Assembly (NCBI GenBank): GCA_029210175.1
Contig: JARGPL010000009.1
Location: 62,001-126,000 of the forward strand
Length of the DNA stretch: 64,000 bases
Direction: 5' to 3'
Source of the DNA: Minwuia sp.
Lineage (GTDB): Bacteria; Pseudomonadota; Alphaproteobacteria; Minwuiales; Minwuiaceae
In this document: positions 17,306 through 25,148 of the stretch, piece by piece
Numbering within the stretch: the first letter of the stretch is position 1
Layout of the letters: each line of letters opens with the position of its first letter
Program-made: the position numbers and the translations under genes
The notes under the pieces: model-generated
Told to the model about the DNA's origin: nothing
Database searches by the model: none
Seen by the model: the letters and a program-made list of their open reading frames with translations, nothing else

Positions 17306-18168
17306 CCATGCAACTGGAACCACTGCACGCCGACTTCGGGGCGCGGGTGACGGACTTCGATATCTCGCAGCCGCTCGACGCAGAACGCCGTGCCGCGCTG
17401 ATGGCTGCCATCGACCGCTATTCGTTTCTCTGTTTCCCCGATCAGGCCCCCGGTGATGACCGGCAACTGGCTTTCACCCGCGAAATCGGCGAACCGGAGC
17501 CCAATCATCTGCCGAAGGGTGAAGAGAATCGCATCGACTATTTCGGCACCATCGGCAATGTGCAGGAAGATGGCACGGCGCTGGGCAATGACCACAGGAA
17601 GACGATATTCCTGACCGGCAACAACATGTGGCACACCGATGCCAGCTTCAAGCCGGTGCCTGCTCTGGTCTCCATCACCTCAGCCTATGAAGTGCCTTCG
17701 GAAGGTGGGGAAACCCAGTTCATCAGCGCCCGCGCCGCCCATGCGCGGCTGTCGGAGGAGCAGAAGTCGACCGTCGATCCGCTGATTGTCATTCATGATT
17801 ATGTCTATTCCCGATCAAAGATCGCGCCGGATGCCGTGTCGCCGGAACTCGCCCGGTCCCTGCCGCCTGTCCGCCAGCGACTGGTCCGCACCAACCCGGG
17901 CACCGGACAGAAGAACCTGTTCATGGGTTCACATGCGAAGACCATCGAGGGCTGGAACGATACCGAAAGCCGTGACCTGATCGAAGGGCTGATCACCGAA
18001 GCCACCGCGCCAGAGCATGTCCATACCCACCGGTGGCAGACCGGCGATGTGGTGATCTGGGACAACAGGTGCCTGCTGCATCGCGGTCTCGGCTATGACG
18101 CGGACAAGCATCGCCGCCTGATGCGCCAGACCCGGGTGCGCGGCGCGGGGCCGACACTGGAAGAATAG
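17302..18168 (+). CDS. TauD/TfdA-family Fe(II)/2-oxoglutarate dioxygenase
   Basis: A 288-residue non-haem iron dioxygenase. The HxD iron ligands are in NNMWHTDASFKPVPA and the distal histidine is in DNRCLLHRGLGYD; the 2-oxoglutarate-binding arginine is probably in the final RLMRQTRVRG. The N-terminal GARVTDFDISQPLD is typical of the TfdA branch. Start overlaps the ligase stop (ATGA); a second ATG lies two codons on. Family members cleave aryloxyacetates, taurine and similar compounds by hydroxylation. Here it is the third gene of an operon with aryl-CoA ligase and flavin monooxygenase, which suggests release or further oxidation of an aromatic substrate. The actual reaction is unknown. Confidence 0.88.
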   Translation: MTMQLEPLHADFGARVTDFDISQPLDAERRAALMAAIDRYSFLCFPDQAPGDDRQLAFTREIGEPEPNHLPKGEENRIDYFGTIGNVQEDGTALGNDHRKTIFLTGNNMWHTDASFKPVPALVSITSAYEVPSEGGETQFISARAAHARLSEEQKSTVDPLIVIHDYVYSRSKIAPDAVSPELARSLPPVRQRLVRTNPGTGQKNLFMGSHAKTIEGWNDTESRDLIEGLITEATAPEHVHTHRWQTGDVVIWDNRCLLHRGLGYDADKHRRLMRQTRVRGAGPTLEE

Positions 18169-18177
18169 GAAGCTGCC

Positions 18178-19365
18178 TCAGACAGCCTCACCCGCTGCAC
18201 GGCCGCTGGCCCAGGCCCACTGGAAATTGTAACCCCCGAGCCAGCCGGTAACATCCACAGCCTCGCCGATGACATGCAGGCCAGGGACGGCCTTTGCCTC
18301 CATCGTGCGCGATGACAGGCTGGCCGTGTCGATACCGCCTGCCGTGACCTCAGCCTTGGCATAGCCCTCTGATCCGCTGGGCGTCAGGTCCCAGCCGTTC
18401 AGCATTGCGCCGAGCTTGCGCAGCGGAGCGTCGGCGATTTCCGCCATCGGACGGTGGGGAAGTTCCTGCGCAGCCAGCGCCGTCGCCAGCCGCGCGGGCA
18501 GCAGCTCCGCCAGAATGGTTGCGGGCTGTGCCTTGGGCCGGTCGCGTTTCATGGCCAGCAGATGTGCCGCCGCATCAAGGTCGGGCGCGATATCCAGGCG
18601 AATGGTGCCGCCGTCCCGCCAGTAGGACGATATCTGCAGGATGGCCGGGCCGGACAGCCCGCGATGCGTGAACAGCATGGCCTCATCGAATGCAGTCCTG
18701 TCGGCCCGTGCGATGCAGGGCAGGGCGACCCCGCTCAGACCGCGCATGAAGTCGCCGATCTGATTGCTGAACGTCAGCGGCACCAGACCCGGGCGCACAT
18801 CCGCAAGCTTCAGACCGAAGCGGGTGGCGAGGTCGTGGGCGAAGCCGGTTGCCCCCATCTTCGGAATCGACAACCCGCCTGTCGCCAGGATCAGGGCAGG
18901 GGCCTGAAACACGCCCTGGCTGGTGGTGACCGTGTAGTCATCGGACCGGCTGACGTCCTGCACCGTGCAGTTCAGACGCGTTTCCACCGCGCCGACAGCA
19001 CATTCCGCCAGCAGCATGTCGACGATCTGCCGGGCTGATCCGTCGCAGAACAGCTGCCCCAGGGTCTTCTCGTGCCAGGCGATGCCGTGGCGGTTCACCA
19101 TCTCCAGAAAATCATGCTGGGTGTAGCGCGCCAGTGCGGACTTGGCGAAATGCGGATTGGCGGACAGGAAGTTCTGTGCGCTGCAACCGATGTTGGTGAA
19201 GTTGCAACGTCCGCCGCCGGAGATCAGGATCTTCTTGCCGACCTTGTCCGCATGATCCAGCAGCAGGACGCGGCGTCCACGCTGTCCCGCCGTCAACGCG
19301 GCCATCAGCCCTGCCGCACCTGCGCCGAGAATGATGCAATCGAATGTGTTGGCCAGATATGCCAT
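18178..19365 (-). CDS. NAD(P)/FAD-dependent flavoprotein, HI0933/BaiN family
   Basis: A 395-residue flavoprotein of the HI0933-like (YhiN/BaiN) family. The ATG at 19365 starts MAYLANTFDCIILGAGAAGL with the FAD-binding GxGxxG; the frame is open further upstream but that is shadow sequence. The family hallmark GKKILISGGGRCNFTN is present, as are ATGGLSIPKMGATGFAHDLA and the C-terminal VIGEAVDVTGWLGGYNFQWA. BaiN is known from bile-acid metabolism, but most members have no assigned substrate. It is transcribed away from the SDR gene, with a 69-bp shared promoter gap, and converges on the TfdA-type operon with only 9 bp between stops. Confidence 0.9.
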   Translation of the reverse strand: MAYLANTFDCIILGAGAAGLMAALTAGQRGRRVLLLDHADKVGKKILISGGGRCNFTNIGCSAQNFLSANPHFAKSALARYTQHDFLEMVNRHGIAWHEKTLGQLFCDGSARQIVDMLLAECAVGAVETRLNCTVQDVSRSDDYTVTTSQGVFQAPALILATGGLSIPKMGATGFAHDLATRFGLKLADVRPGLVPLTFSNQIGDFMRGLSGVALPCIARADRTAFDEAMLFTHRGLSGPAILQISSYWRDGGTIRLDIAPDLDAAAHLLAMKRDRPKAQPATILAELLPARLATALAAQELPHRPMAEIADAPLRKLGAMLNGWDLTPSGSEGYAKAEVTAGGIDTASLSSRTMEAKAVPGLHVIGEAVDVTGWLGGYNFQWAWASGRAAGEAV

Positions 19366-19434
19366 CAGGTCGCTCCCGTTCCCCAGAACGCGGTCTATAC
19401 TCGTTTCATCAGACAAGCCATGGGGAGGGTGAAG

Positions 19435-20139
19435 ATGAGCAGCCCAGTATGTGTTCTGACGGGGGCCGGGGCCGGTACCGGGGCGTCCATTGCCCGCCGG
19501 TTTGCTGCCGGCGGATACCGCGTTGCCATGCTCGCACGGTCTGCGGATCGGCTGGCCGAGCTGGAGGCGGAGATCGATGGCTCCAGGGGATATGCCTGCG
19601 ATGTCAGCGACCTCGAAGCCTTCCGGGAAACGCTGGCCCGAGTGAAGACGGAGATGGGAGCGCCAAAGGCAGCCGTCCACAATGCGGCGATGGGTGGATC
19701 GCGCTACGTGCTGGAGGGCGATGCGCTGAAGATGGAGAAGATGTTCCGCGTCAACACGACAGCGCTGCTGGTTCTGGCACAGGAAACCGCGCCGGACATG
19801 ATTGCCGCCGGGGAGGGGTCGATCATCGTCACCGGCAACACGGCGGCCTGGCGGGGCAAGCCGCATTTCTCCCACTTCGCACCGACCAAGGCGGCGCAGC
19901 GCATCCTGGCGGAGGCGATGGCGCGGGACTTCGGGCCAAAGGGGATCCATGTCGCCTACGTCACGATCGACGCGGCCATCGATACACCATGGACCCGCCC
20001 GTCGCTGTTTCCCGACAAGCCCGATGACTTCTTCGCCAAACCGTCAGCGATTGCCGATGAGGTCTTTCACGTTGCCCATCAGGACAAGTCGGCCTGGACA
20101 TTCTCCATCGTCGTCAGGCCATTTGGCGAGACCTGGTAG
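19435..20139 (+). CDS. SDR-family protein lacking the usual catalytic Ser and Tyr
   Basis: A 234-residue short-chain dehydrogenase/reductase fold. The ATG at 19435 gives MSSPVCVLTGAGAGTGASIA with the TGxxxGxG cofactor motif; the 121 residues upstream in frame lie in the divergent flavoprotein gene and are rejected. The NAA motif is in VHNAAMGGS. Where the family normally has Ser and YxxxK, this protein reads TGNTAAWRGKPHFSHFAPTK, giving Asn for Ser and FxxxK for YxxxK. Related SDRs with FxxxK exist, so this may define a subgroup rather than a dead gene. No substrate can be assigned. Length is normal and the frame intact. Confidence 0.85.
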   Translation: MSSPVCVLTGAGAGTGASIARRFAAGGYRVAMLARSADRLAELEAEIDGSRGYACDVSDLEAFRETLARVKTEMGAPKAAVHNAAMGGSRYVLEGDALKMEKMFRVNTTALLVLAQETAPDMIAAGEGSIIVTGNTAAWRGKPHFSHFAPTKAAQRILAEAMARDFGPKGIHVAYVTIDAAIDTPWTRPSLFPDKPDDFFAKPSAIADEVFHVAHQDKSAWTFSIVVRPFGETW

Positions 20140-20160
20140 CCCCGGCCACCCCGTGCGCTA

Positions 20161-20212
20161 ACCCCGGGCGCTGTCACCCCGGGCGCTGTCACCCCGGACG
20201 CAAGACCCGGGG
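20161..20212. repeat. Short tandem repeat with REP-like hairpin
   Basis: The 15-bp unit ACCCCGGGCGCTGTC occurs twice in tandem (20161-20175, 20176-20190) and is followed by a diverged third start, ACCCCGGACG. The end forms a stem CCCCGG/CCGGGG (20192-20212). It lies between the convergent SDR and indolepyruvate oxidoreductase genes and looks like an intergenic REP-type palindrome rather than coding sequence. Confidence 0.5.
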
Positions 20213-20223
20213 GCCAGACTTTC

Positions 20224-20261
20224 TGAGCCGGCAATGGGGCGAATGGGCTGTTTCTGGCTCA
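20224..20261. terminator. Weak hairpin between convergent genes
   Basis: TGAGCC and GGCTCA, 26 nt apart, flank a G-rich loop in the gap between the SDR stop and the end of the indolepyruvate oxidoreductase gene. There is no T-run on either strand. It may contribute to transcription termination in both directions, but the support is slight. Confidence 0.25.
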
Positions 20262-20278
20262 GGGCCGCTCTGGCAGTG

Positions 20279-23200
20279 CTACTCCGCCGCCTGTGCCTGA
20301 TCGCCGGACGATGACGGCTGGCGGAACAGGCGGAGCAGGTCAGCCTCCCGCTTTTTGGCACCTTCGATGTTGTGCTCCTTCACATGGCCGTAACCACGGA
20401 TGTCCTGCGGAATTTCCGCAATGACCTTGGCCATCGCGTGGTTGCCCGCGGTCAGACCGTTGATCAGTTCCGCAACGACGGCCTCGTACTCCGTGATCAG
20501 CGCGCGTTCCTGCTTGCGTTCCGGGTTGTAGCCGAAGATGTCGAGGCGGGTGCCCCGCAGTCCCTTCATCCGAGCCAGCACATGGAAGACGGGCAGGATC
20601 CAGCCACCGAATTCGATCTTCGACAGCTTGCCCGTCTCCGGGTCCGGCTTGCTGATCATCGGCGGTGCCAGATGGAACTTCAGCTTGTAGTCACCGTCGA
20701 ACTGGTTGCGCAGGGTCTGCTTGAAACTGCCATCGGTATAGAGCCGGGCGACCTCGTACTCGTCCTTGTAGGCCAGCAGCTTGTAGTAGTTGCGGGCCAC
20801 GGCCAGCGCCAGGCCGGTCGCACCGCCGGCCTTCTGCTGTTCCGCCTTCGCCACGTCGCGCACCAGCGCCTCATAGCGGTCGGCATAGGCAGCATTCTGG
20901 TAGGCAGTCAGCAGACCTCGGCGATGGTCGATGATGTCATCCAGATCGGTCAGCGGCTTCTTGAACGGCAGCACCTTGCTGGCGGTGGGCTTGGCAGCGG
21001 CTTCCACCTCATCCAGATCATGGGCGGCAAGGCGACCCCAGTTGAAGGTTTCCTTGTTCATGCTGACGGCGACGCCATTCAGTTCGATGGCGCGCATCAG
21101 CGCCTCGTGCCCGACCGGCAATTGCCCGCGCTGGAACGCATAGCCCAGCATGAACAGGTTGGTGGCGATGGAATCGCCCAGCAGCGCGGTGGCGATGCGG
21201 GTGGCGTCGATGAATTCCGTCTGGTTGCCGCCTGCGGCTTCCCGGATGGTTTCTTCCAGTGCCGTCGGCCCGTACTTGAGGTCCGGGTTGAGGGTGAACG
21301 CGGCAGTCGGTGCCAGGTGGCTGTTGATGATCGCGCGCGTGCCACCCTTTTCCATGGTGTCGATGGCATTGTCGGACGCGGCAACGACCATGTCGCAGCC
21401 AAGCACCAGATTGGCCTTGCCGGATGCCACCCGTGCGGCGTGGATATCCTCAGGGGCCCTGGCGATGCGGACATGGCTCATGACCGCGCCATTCTTCTGC
21501 GCCAGACCGGTGTAATCCAGCACAGACGTGCCCTTGCCCTCCAGATGCGCCGCCATGCCCATCAGGGCGCCAACGGTCAGCACACCAGTGCCACCAATGC
21601 CGGTGATGACCATGCCGAAGGGTTCTTCCTCCACGGATGCGGCCTCTGGCATCGGCAAGTCGGCGAAGCGGTCCTTCGCGACGGCACCCTGCGCTGATTT
21701 CGCGGCGGCCTTCGGCTTGCGCAATCCACCGCCATGCACAGTGACGAAGCTGGGGCAGAAGCCGTTGACGCAGGAGAAATCCTTGTTGCACGACGACTGG
21801 TTGATTTTCCGCTTGCGGCCCAGTTCGGTCTCGGCGGGTTCCACCGAGACGCAGTTGGATGCCACGGAACAGTCGCCACAGCCCTCGCAAACCGCTTCGT
21901 TGATGATCACGCGCTTGGCGGGGTCGGGGAAGGTGCCGCGCTTGCGGCGACGGCGCTTCTCGGCCGCACAGGTCTGGTCGTAGATCAGGGCGGTGCAGCC
22001 CGGCGTGTCGCGCAGTTCCTTCTGCACCTCATCCAGCTCTGCCCGGTGGAAGATCCGGGTCCCGGCGGGAAAGCCCGCGTCACCCGGATACTTGTCAGGC
22101 TCATCGGTCACCACCACCAGCTTCTTGACGCCCTCTGCCGCCACCTGCTGCGCGATCTGCGGCACGGTCAGCGTGCCGTCATGCGGCTGTCCGCCGGTCA
22201 TGGCGACGGCGTCGTTGTAGAGGATCTTGTAGGTGATGTTCACGCCGGACGCGATTGCCGCTCGGATGGCCAGCAGCCCGGAATGGAAGTAGGTGCCATC
22301 GCCCAGGTTGGTGAAGATGTGGTTGTCGGTGACGAACGGAGCCTGACCGATCCAGGGCGTGCCTTCGCCGCCCATCTGGGTGAAGGTCATGGTTTCGCGG
22401 TTCATCCACAGCGCCATGAAGTGGCAGCCGATGCCTGCGGTGGCGCGCGAACCCTCCGGCACGCGGGTCGACGTGTTGTGGGGACAGCCGGAACAGAAGT
22501 ACGGCGTGCGTTCCAGCTTGTCGCCGGCTTCCCGGGTCTCCGCCGCGATCTTCTTCATCCGCTCCTTGGCGTCCAGGATCTCGATACGCTCTTCCATCTC
22601 CGGGTTGGAGTGGAACGGTGCCAGACGGCTGGCGATGAAGCGGGCGATCTGGGCGGGATTGAGTTCGCCGTGGCTCGGGAACAGCCAGTTGCGGTTTTCG
22701 TCGAACTTGCCGAAGATCCGAGGGCGCACGTCCTCGCGCCAGTTGTACAGCTGTTCCTTCAACTGGTTCTCGATGACCGCACGCTTCTCCTCGATCACCA
22801 GAACCTCTTCCAGTCCTTCGGCGAAGTGGCGCGCGCCTTCCGGCTCCAGCGGCCAGGGCATGCCGACCTTGTAGAGGCGGATACCGATTTCGGCTGCCAG
22901 TTCCTCATCAATGCCCAGATCATCGAACGCCTGCATGACGTCGAGGTACGACTTGCCGGTGGTGATGATGCCGATGCGCGGCTTCGGGCTGTCGATCAGG
23001 GTCTTGTCGATGCCGTTCGCACGGGCAAAGGCGAGGGCGGCATAGATCTTGTGGCGGTGCAGGCGATGTTCTTCCTGAAACCGGTCATCGGGCCAGCGGA
23101 TCGAAAGTCCGCCCGGCGGCATGTCGAACTCCGGTTCCTTGATCTGAATGCGGTGCGGATCGATGTAGACGCTGGCGGAGCTTTCAACGGTCTCGGAGAC

Positions 23201-23803
23201 GCACTTGAAGCCGACAGCCAGACCCGAATAGCGGCTCATCGCCCAGCCGAGCAGCCCGAAATCCAGATATTCCTGCACGTTGGACGGATGCAGCACCGGC
23301 ATCATCGCCGACTGGAACACATGCTCCGACTGATGCAGCAGGGTGGACGACACGCCCGCATGATCGTCCCCTGCCAGCACCAGCACGCCACCGTTCTTTG
23401 ACATGCCCGCCGAGTTCATGTGCTTGAACACATCCATGGACCGGTCAACGCCGGGGCCCTTGCCGTACCAGATGGAGAATACGCCGTCGTACTTGGCGGT
23501 GCCGTAGAGGCTGGTCTGCTGCGAACCCCAGACGGAGGTCGCCGCCAGGTCCTCGTTCAGGCCCGGCTGGAACCGGATGTGGTTCTTTTCCAGATATTCC
23601 TTCGCCTGCCAGAGCTGCTGGTCATAGGTGCCGAGCGGGGAGCCACGATAGCCGGAGATGAAGCAGGCCGTGTCCAGCCCTGCCGCCAGATCGCGGTTGC
23701 GCTGCATCATCGGCAACCGGATCAGCGCCTGCGTGCCACTGATGAACACGCGGCCTTCTTCCAGTTCGTACTTGTCGTTCAGGGATACCTGGGCGAGGTC
23801 CAT
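20279..23803 (-). CDS. Fused indolepyruvate ferredoxin oxidoreductase (IorAB-type)
   Basis: A 1174-residue cytoplasmic enzyme that oxidatively decarboxylates aryl pyruvates from aromatic amino-acid transamination to acyl-CoA. Domain order: pyrimidine-binding region from the N-terminus (SGYRGSPLGTYDQQ), TPP-binding region near residues 450-580 (CPHNTSTRVPEGS, GGEGTPWIGQ, YKILYNDAVAMTGGQ), ferredoxin-like cysteines near 630-690 (CEGCGDCSVASNC and later CNKDFSCVNGFC), then the gamma/IorB domain from about 730 (VITGIGGTGVLTVGALMG). The single-chain fusion is the form commonly seen in alpha- and betaproteobacteria. It is monocistronic and divergent from the polysaccharide-deacetylase gene. A candidate promoter and palindrome lie upstream. 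Confidence 0.93.
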   Translation of the reverse strand: MDLAQVSLNDKYELEEGRVFISGTQALIRLPMMQRNRDLAAGLDTACFISGYRGSPLGTYDQQLWQAKEYLEKNHIRFQPGLNEDLAATSVWGSQQTSLYGTAKYDGVFSIWYGKGPGVDRSMDVFKHMNSAGMSKNGGVLVLAGDDHAGVSSTLLHQSEHVFQSAMMPVLHPSNVQEYLDFGLLGWAMSRYSGLAVGFKCVSETVESSASVYIDPHRIQIKEPEFDMPPGGLSIRWPDDRFQEEHRLHRHKIYAALAFARANGIDKTLIDSPKPRIGIITTGKSYLDVMQAFDDLGIDEELAAEIGIRLYKVGMPWPLEPEGARHFAEGLEEVLVIEEKRAVIENQLKEQLYNWREDVRPRIFGKFDENRNWLFPSHGELNPAQIARFIASRLAPFHSNPEMEERIEILDAKERMKKIAAETREAGDKLERTPYFCSGCPHNTSTRVPEGSRATAGIGCHFMALWMNRETMTFTQMGGEGTPWIGQAPFVTDNHIFTNLGDGTYFHSGLLAIRAAIASGVNITYKILYNDAVAMTGGQPHDGTLTVPQIAQQVAAEGVKKLVVVTDEPDKYPGDAGFPAGTRIFHRAELDEVQKELRDTPGCTALIYDQTCAAEKRRRRKRGTFPDPAKRVIINEAVCEGCGDCSVASNCVSVEPAETELGRKRKINQSSCNKDFSCVNGFCPSFVTVHGGGLRKPKAAAKSAQGAVAKDRFADLPMPEAASVEEEPFGMVITGIGGTGVLTVGALMGMAAHLEGKGTSVLDYTGLAQKNGAVMSHVRIARAPEDIHAARVASGKANLVLGCDMVVAASDNAIDTMEKGGTRAIINSHLAPTAAFTLNPDLKYGPTALEETIREAAGGNQTEFIDATRIATALLGDSIATNLFMLGYAFQRGQLPVGHEALMRAIELNGVAVSMNKETFNWGRLAAHDLDEVEAAAKPTASKVLPFKKPLTDLDDIIDHRRGLLTAYQNAAYADRYEALVRDVAKAEQQKAGGATGLALAVARNYYKLLAYKDEYEVARLYTDGSFKQTLRNQFDGDYKLKFHLAPPMISKPDPETGKLSKIEFGGWILPVFHVLARMKGLRGTRLDIFGYNPERKQERALITEYEAVVAELINGLTAGNHAMAKVIAEIPQDIRGYGHVKEHNIEGAKKREADLLRLFRQPSSSGDQAQAAE

Positions 23804-23844
23804 GATCTACGCTCCCGCATTCAGAATTTCCGAAATATAATCTG

Positions 23845-23873
23845 AAGGTATCTGCCGGGTGACGCAAAGTCAA
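23845..23873 (-). promoter_or_regulatory. Candidate sigma-70 promoter of the indolepyruvate oxidoreductase gene
   Basis: On the minus strand TTGACT (23873-23868) and TACCTT (23850-23845) are separated by 17 bp, about 40 bp before the ATG at 23803. The -35 match is good and the -10 match poor, so activator dependence would be expected. The palindrome at 23878-23896 lies 4 bp upstream of the -35, where an activator would bind. Confidence 0.35.
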
Positions 23874-23877
23874 TAAT

Positions 23878-23896
23878 AGGTCAGATATATTGACCT
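23878..23896. promoter_or_regulatory. Palindromic candidate operator AGGTCA-N7-TGACCT
   Basis: Perfect 6-bp arms AGGTCA and TGACCT flank the AT-rich spacer GATATAT in the 295-bp gap between the divergent oxidoreductase and deacetylase-like genes. Its size and symmetry fit a dimeric regulator, for example Lrp/AsnC or GntR type. No regulator gene is adjacent, so the binding protein is unknown. The rest of the gap (to 24098) is AT-richer than the genes and holds no further clear signal. Confidence 0.4.
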
Positions 23897-24098
23897 TTTA
23901 TTGTAATAATCGTTCGTGATTGGCCAGCTGCCGCACCTTGCTCGCCGCGTCGAACCGGGTGATGATCAGGGCCGGGCGTCGCTGACGCCCGCATGGGAAA
24001 TTCAACCCAGATGTGAATTGAAGGTCGGGTTCGACAACTCCTGCCAACTGAGGTGAGAGGTTGATCGAATTTGGTGCGTGGGAAAGGGAGACTTGACC

Positions 24099-25148
24099 GT
24101 GCAGGATGAAATGGTTCGCAATATCTATTCTGCGGCGCATGAATACGGCTCGATCCGTGATAATTGGGCGCGATCACCTTCGTTCATCCAGGACGCGTTT
24201 CCGAAGTTGACCCCGGTCCTGTCGGAACAGTTGCATTCGAACGGCTTTCGCCCGGCCTATCCGGACGGGAAGCAGTTCGCGGTTTGCGTGTCGCATGACG
24301 TTGACTGGATCCATCAACCGTTGTCGCGGTCAGGGTTTTTCAAGGCTGCGGTCCGGGGGGCGCTGAAGGGTGATATCAGGACGGCATCATTTGCAGGAAA
24401 GAACCTGCTTGTCCCGGTGGAAAAGCCGGAGTGGTCCTTGCGGCGGTTGATCGACAGGGAAGCGGAGCAGAACATCCGGGCCACCTATTTCTTCCTGTCT
24501 CTTGCGAAGGGTGATTGGGACTACAACTACGCCATGGATACGGTGGAGCGATACCGGCCTCTGATCGATTTGCATGGCAACGAGATCGGGCTTCATGGCG
24601 GGCATGAAACCACGGTTGACCAGAACCGGCTGACATTGGAGAAGAGTCGGCTGGAGACGGCCCTGGGATACCCAATCCAGGGGCATCGCAGTCACTATCT
24701 GAAGTTCAGGACGCCTCATACTTGGCAGAACCTGAAGGATGCGGGTTTCGCTTATGATACGACATTCGGGTTTGCTGATCTGGCGGGTTACAGGAACGGC
24801 CTCTGCTATCCATTCCGGCCCTTTGATCAGGAAACCGGGGCCTATATTGACCTGATCGAAATACCCTTGATCGTCATGGACGTGACTCTCTGGAAATACA
24901 TGAACCTGGGGTTGGAAGCGTCGCTTGCGCTGGTCCAGCGGATGATCGACGACGTGCAGCGACTGAATGGTGTGTTCACGCTGCTATGGCACAACCACTC
25001 GTTCAACGGACAAGAGGGTGAGATATACACCCGGGTGATCGATTACCTGGTGGAGCGTGATCCGTGGTTCGCGACTTCGGGGCAGGTTGCCGAGCACTGG
25101 CGCAAAGAGAACCTTCCGGCCATGGAAGCACAGCTGCCTATGGAATAG
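24099..25148 (+). CDS. Polysaccharide-deacetylase-like protein
   Basis: A 349-residue protein with a NodB-type deacetylase fold, although no signal peptide is evident. Metal and catalytic motifs are SHDVDW (residues 65-70, in place of TFDDG), ATYFFLSL, HGNEIGLHGGHET, GHRSHYLKFRTP and LLWHNHSF. The start is set by the ribosome site GGGAAAGGGAG ending at 24090, which places the GTG at 24099 eight bases downstream; GTG 24078 and TTG 24093 are also in frame. Its 3' end overlaps the convergent GNAT-like gene by 11 bp. It sits next to an ACP/LnmK-like/GNAT operon, suggesting a shared product such as a modified sugar or lipid. That link is inferred. Confidence 0.82.
   Translation: MQDEMVRNIYSAAHEYGSIRDNWARSPSFIQDAFPKLTPVLSEQLHSNGFRPAYPDGKQFAVCVSHDVDWIHQPLSRSGFFKAAVRGALKGDIRTASFAGKNLLVPVEKPEWSLRRLIDREAEQNIRATYFFLSLAKGDWDYNYAMDTVERYRPLIDLHGNEIGLHGGHETTVDQNRLTLEKSRLETALGYPIQGHRSHYLKFRTPHTWQNLKDAGFAYDTTFGFADLAGYRNGLCYPFRPFDQETGAYIDLIEIPLIVMDVTLWKYMNLGLEASLALVQRMIDDVQRLNGVFTLLWHNHSFNGQEGEIYTRVIDYLVERDPWFATSGQVAEHWRKENLPAMEAQLPME

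Noticed and set aside
15683-17323. 546-residue open frame antisense to the benzoate-CoA-ligase-like gene
   Set aside because: It spans exactly the ligase gene, which carries all adenylation motifs; no support for antisense coding.
21734-23401. 555-residue open frame antisense to the indolepyruvate oxidoreductase gene
   Set aside because: The sense strand encodes a complete enzyme with clear motifs. The antisense product has no family signature or ribosome site.
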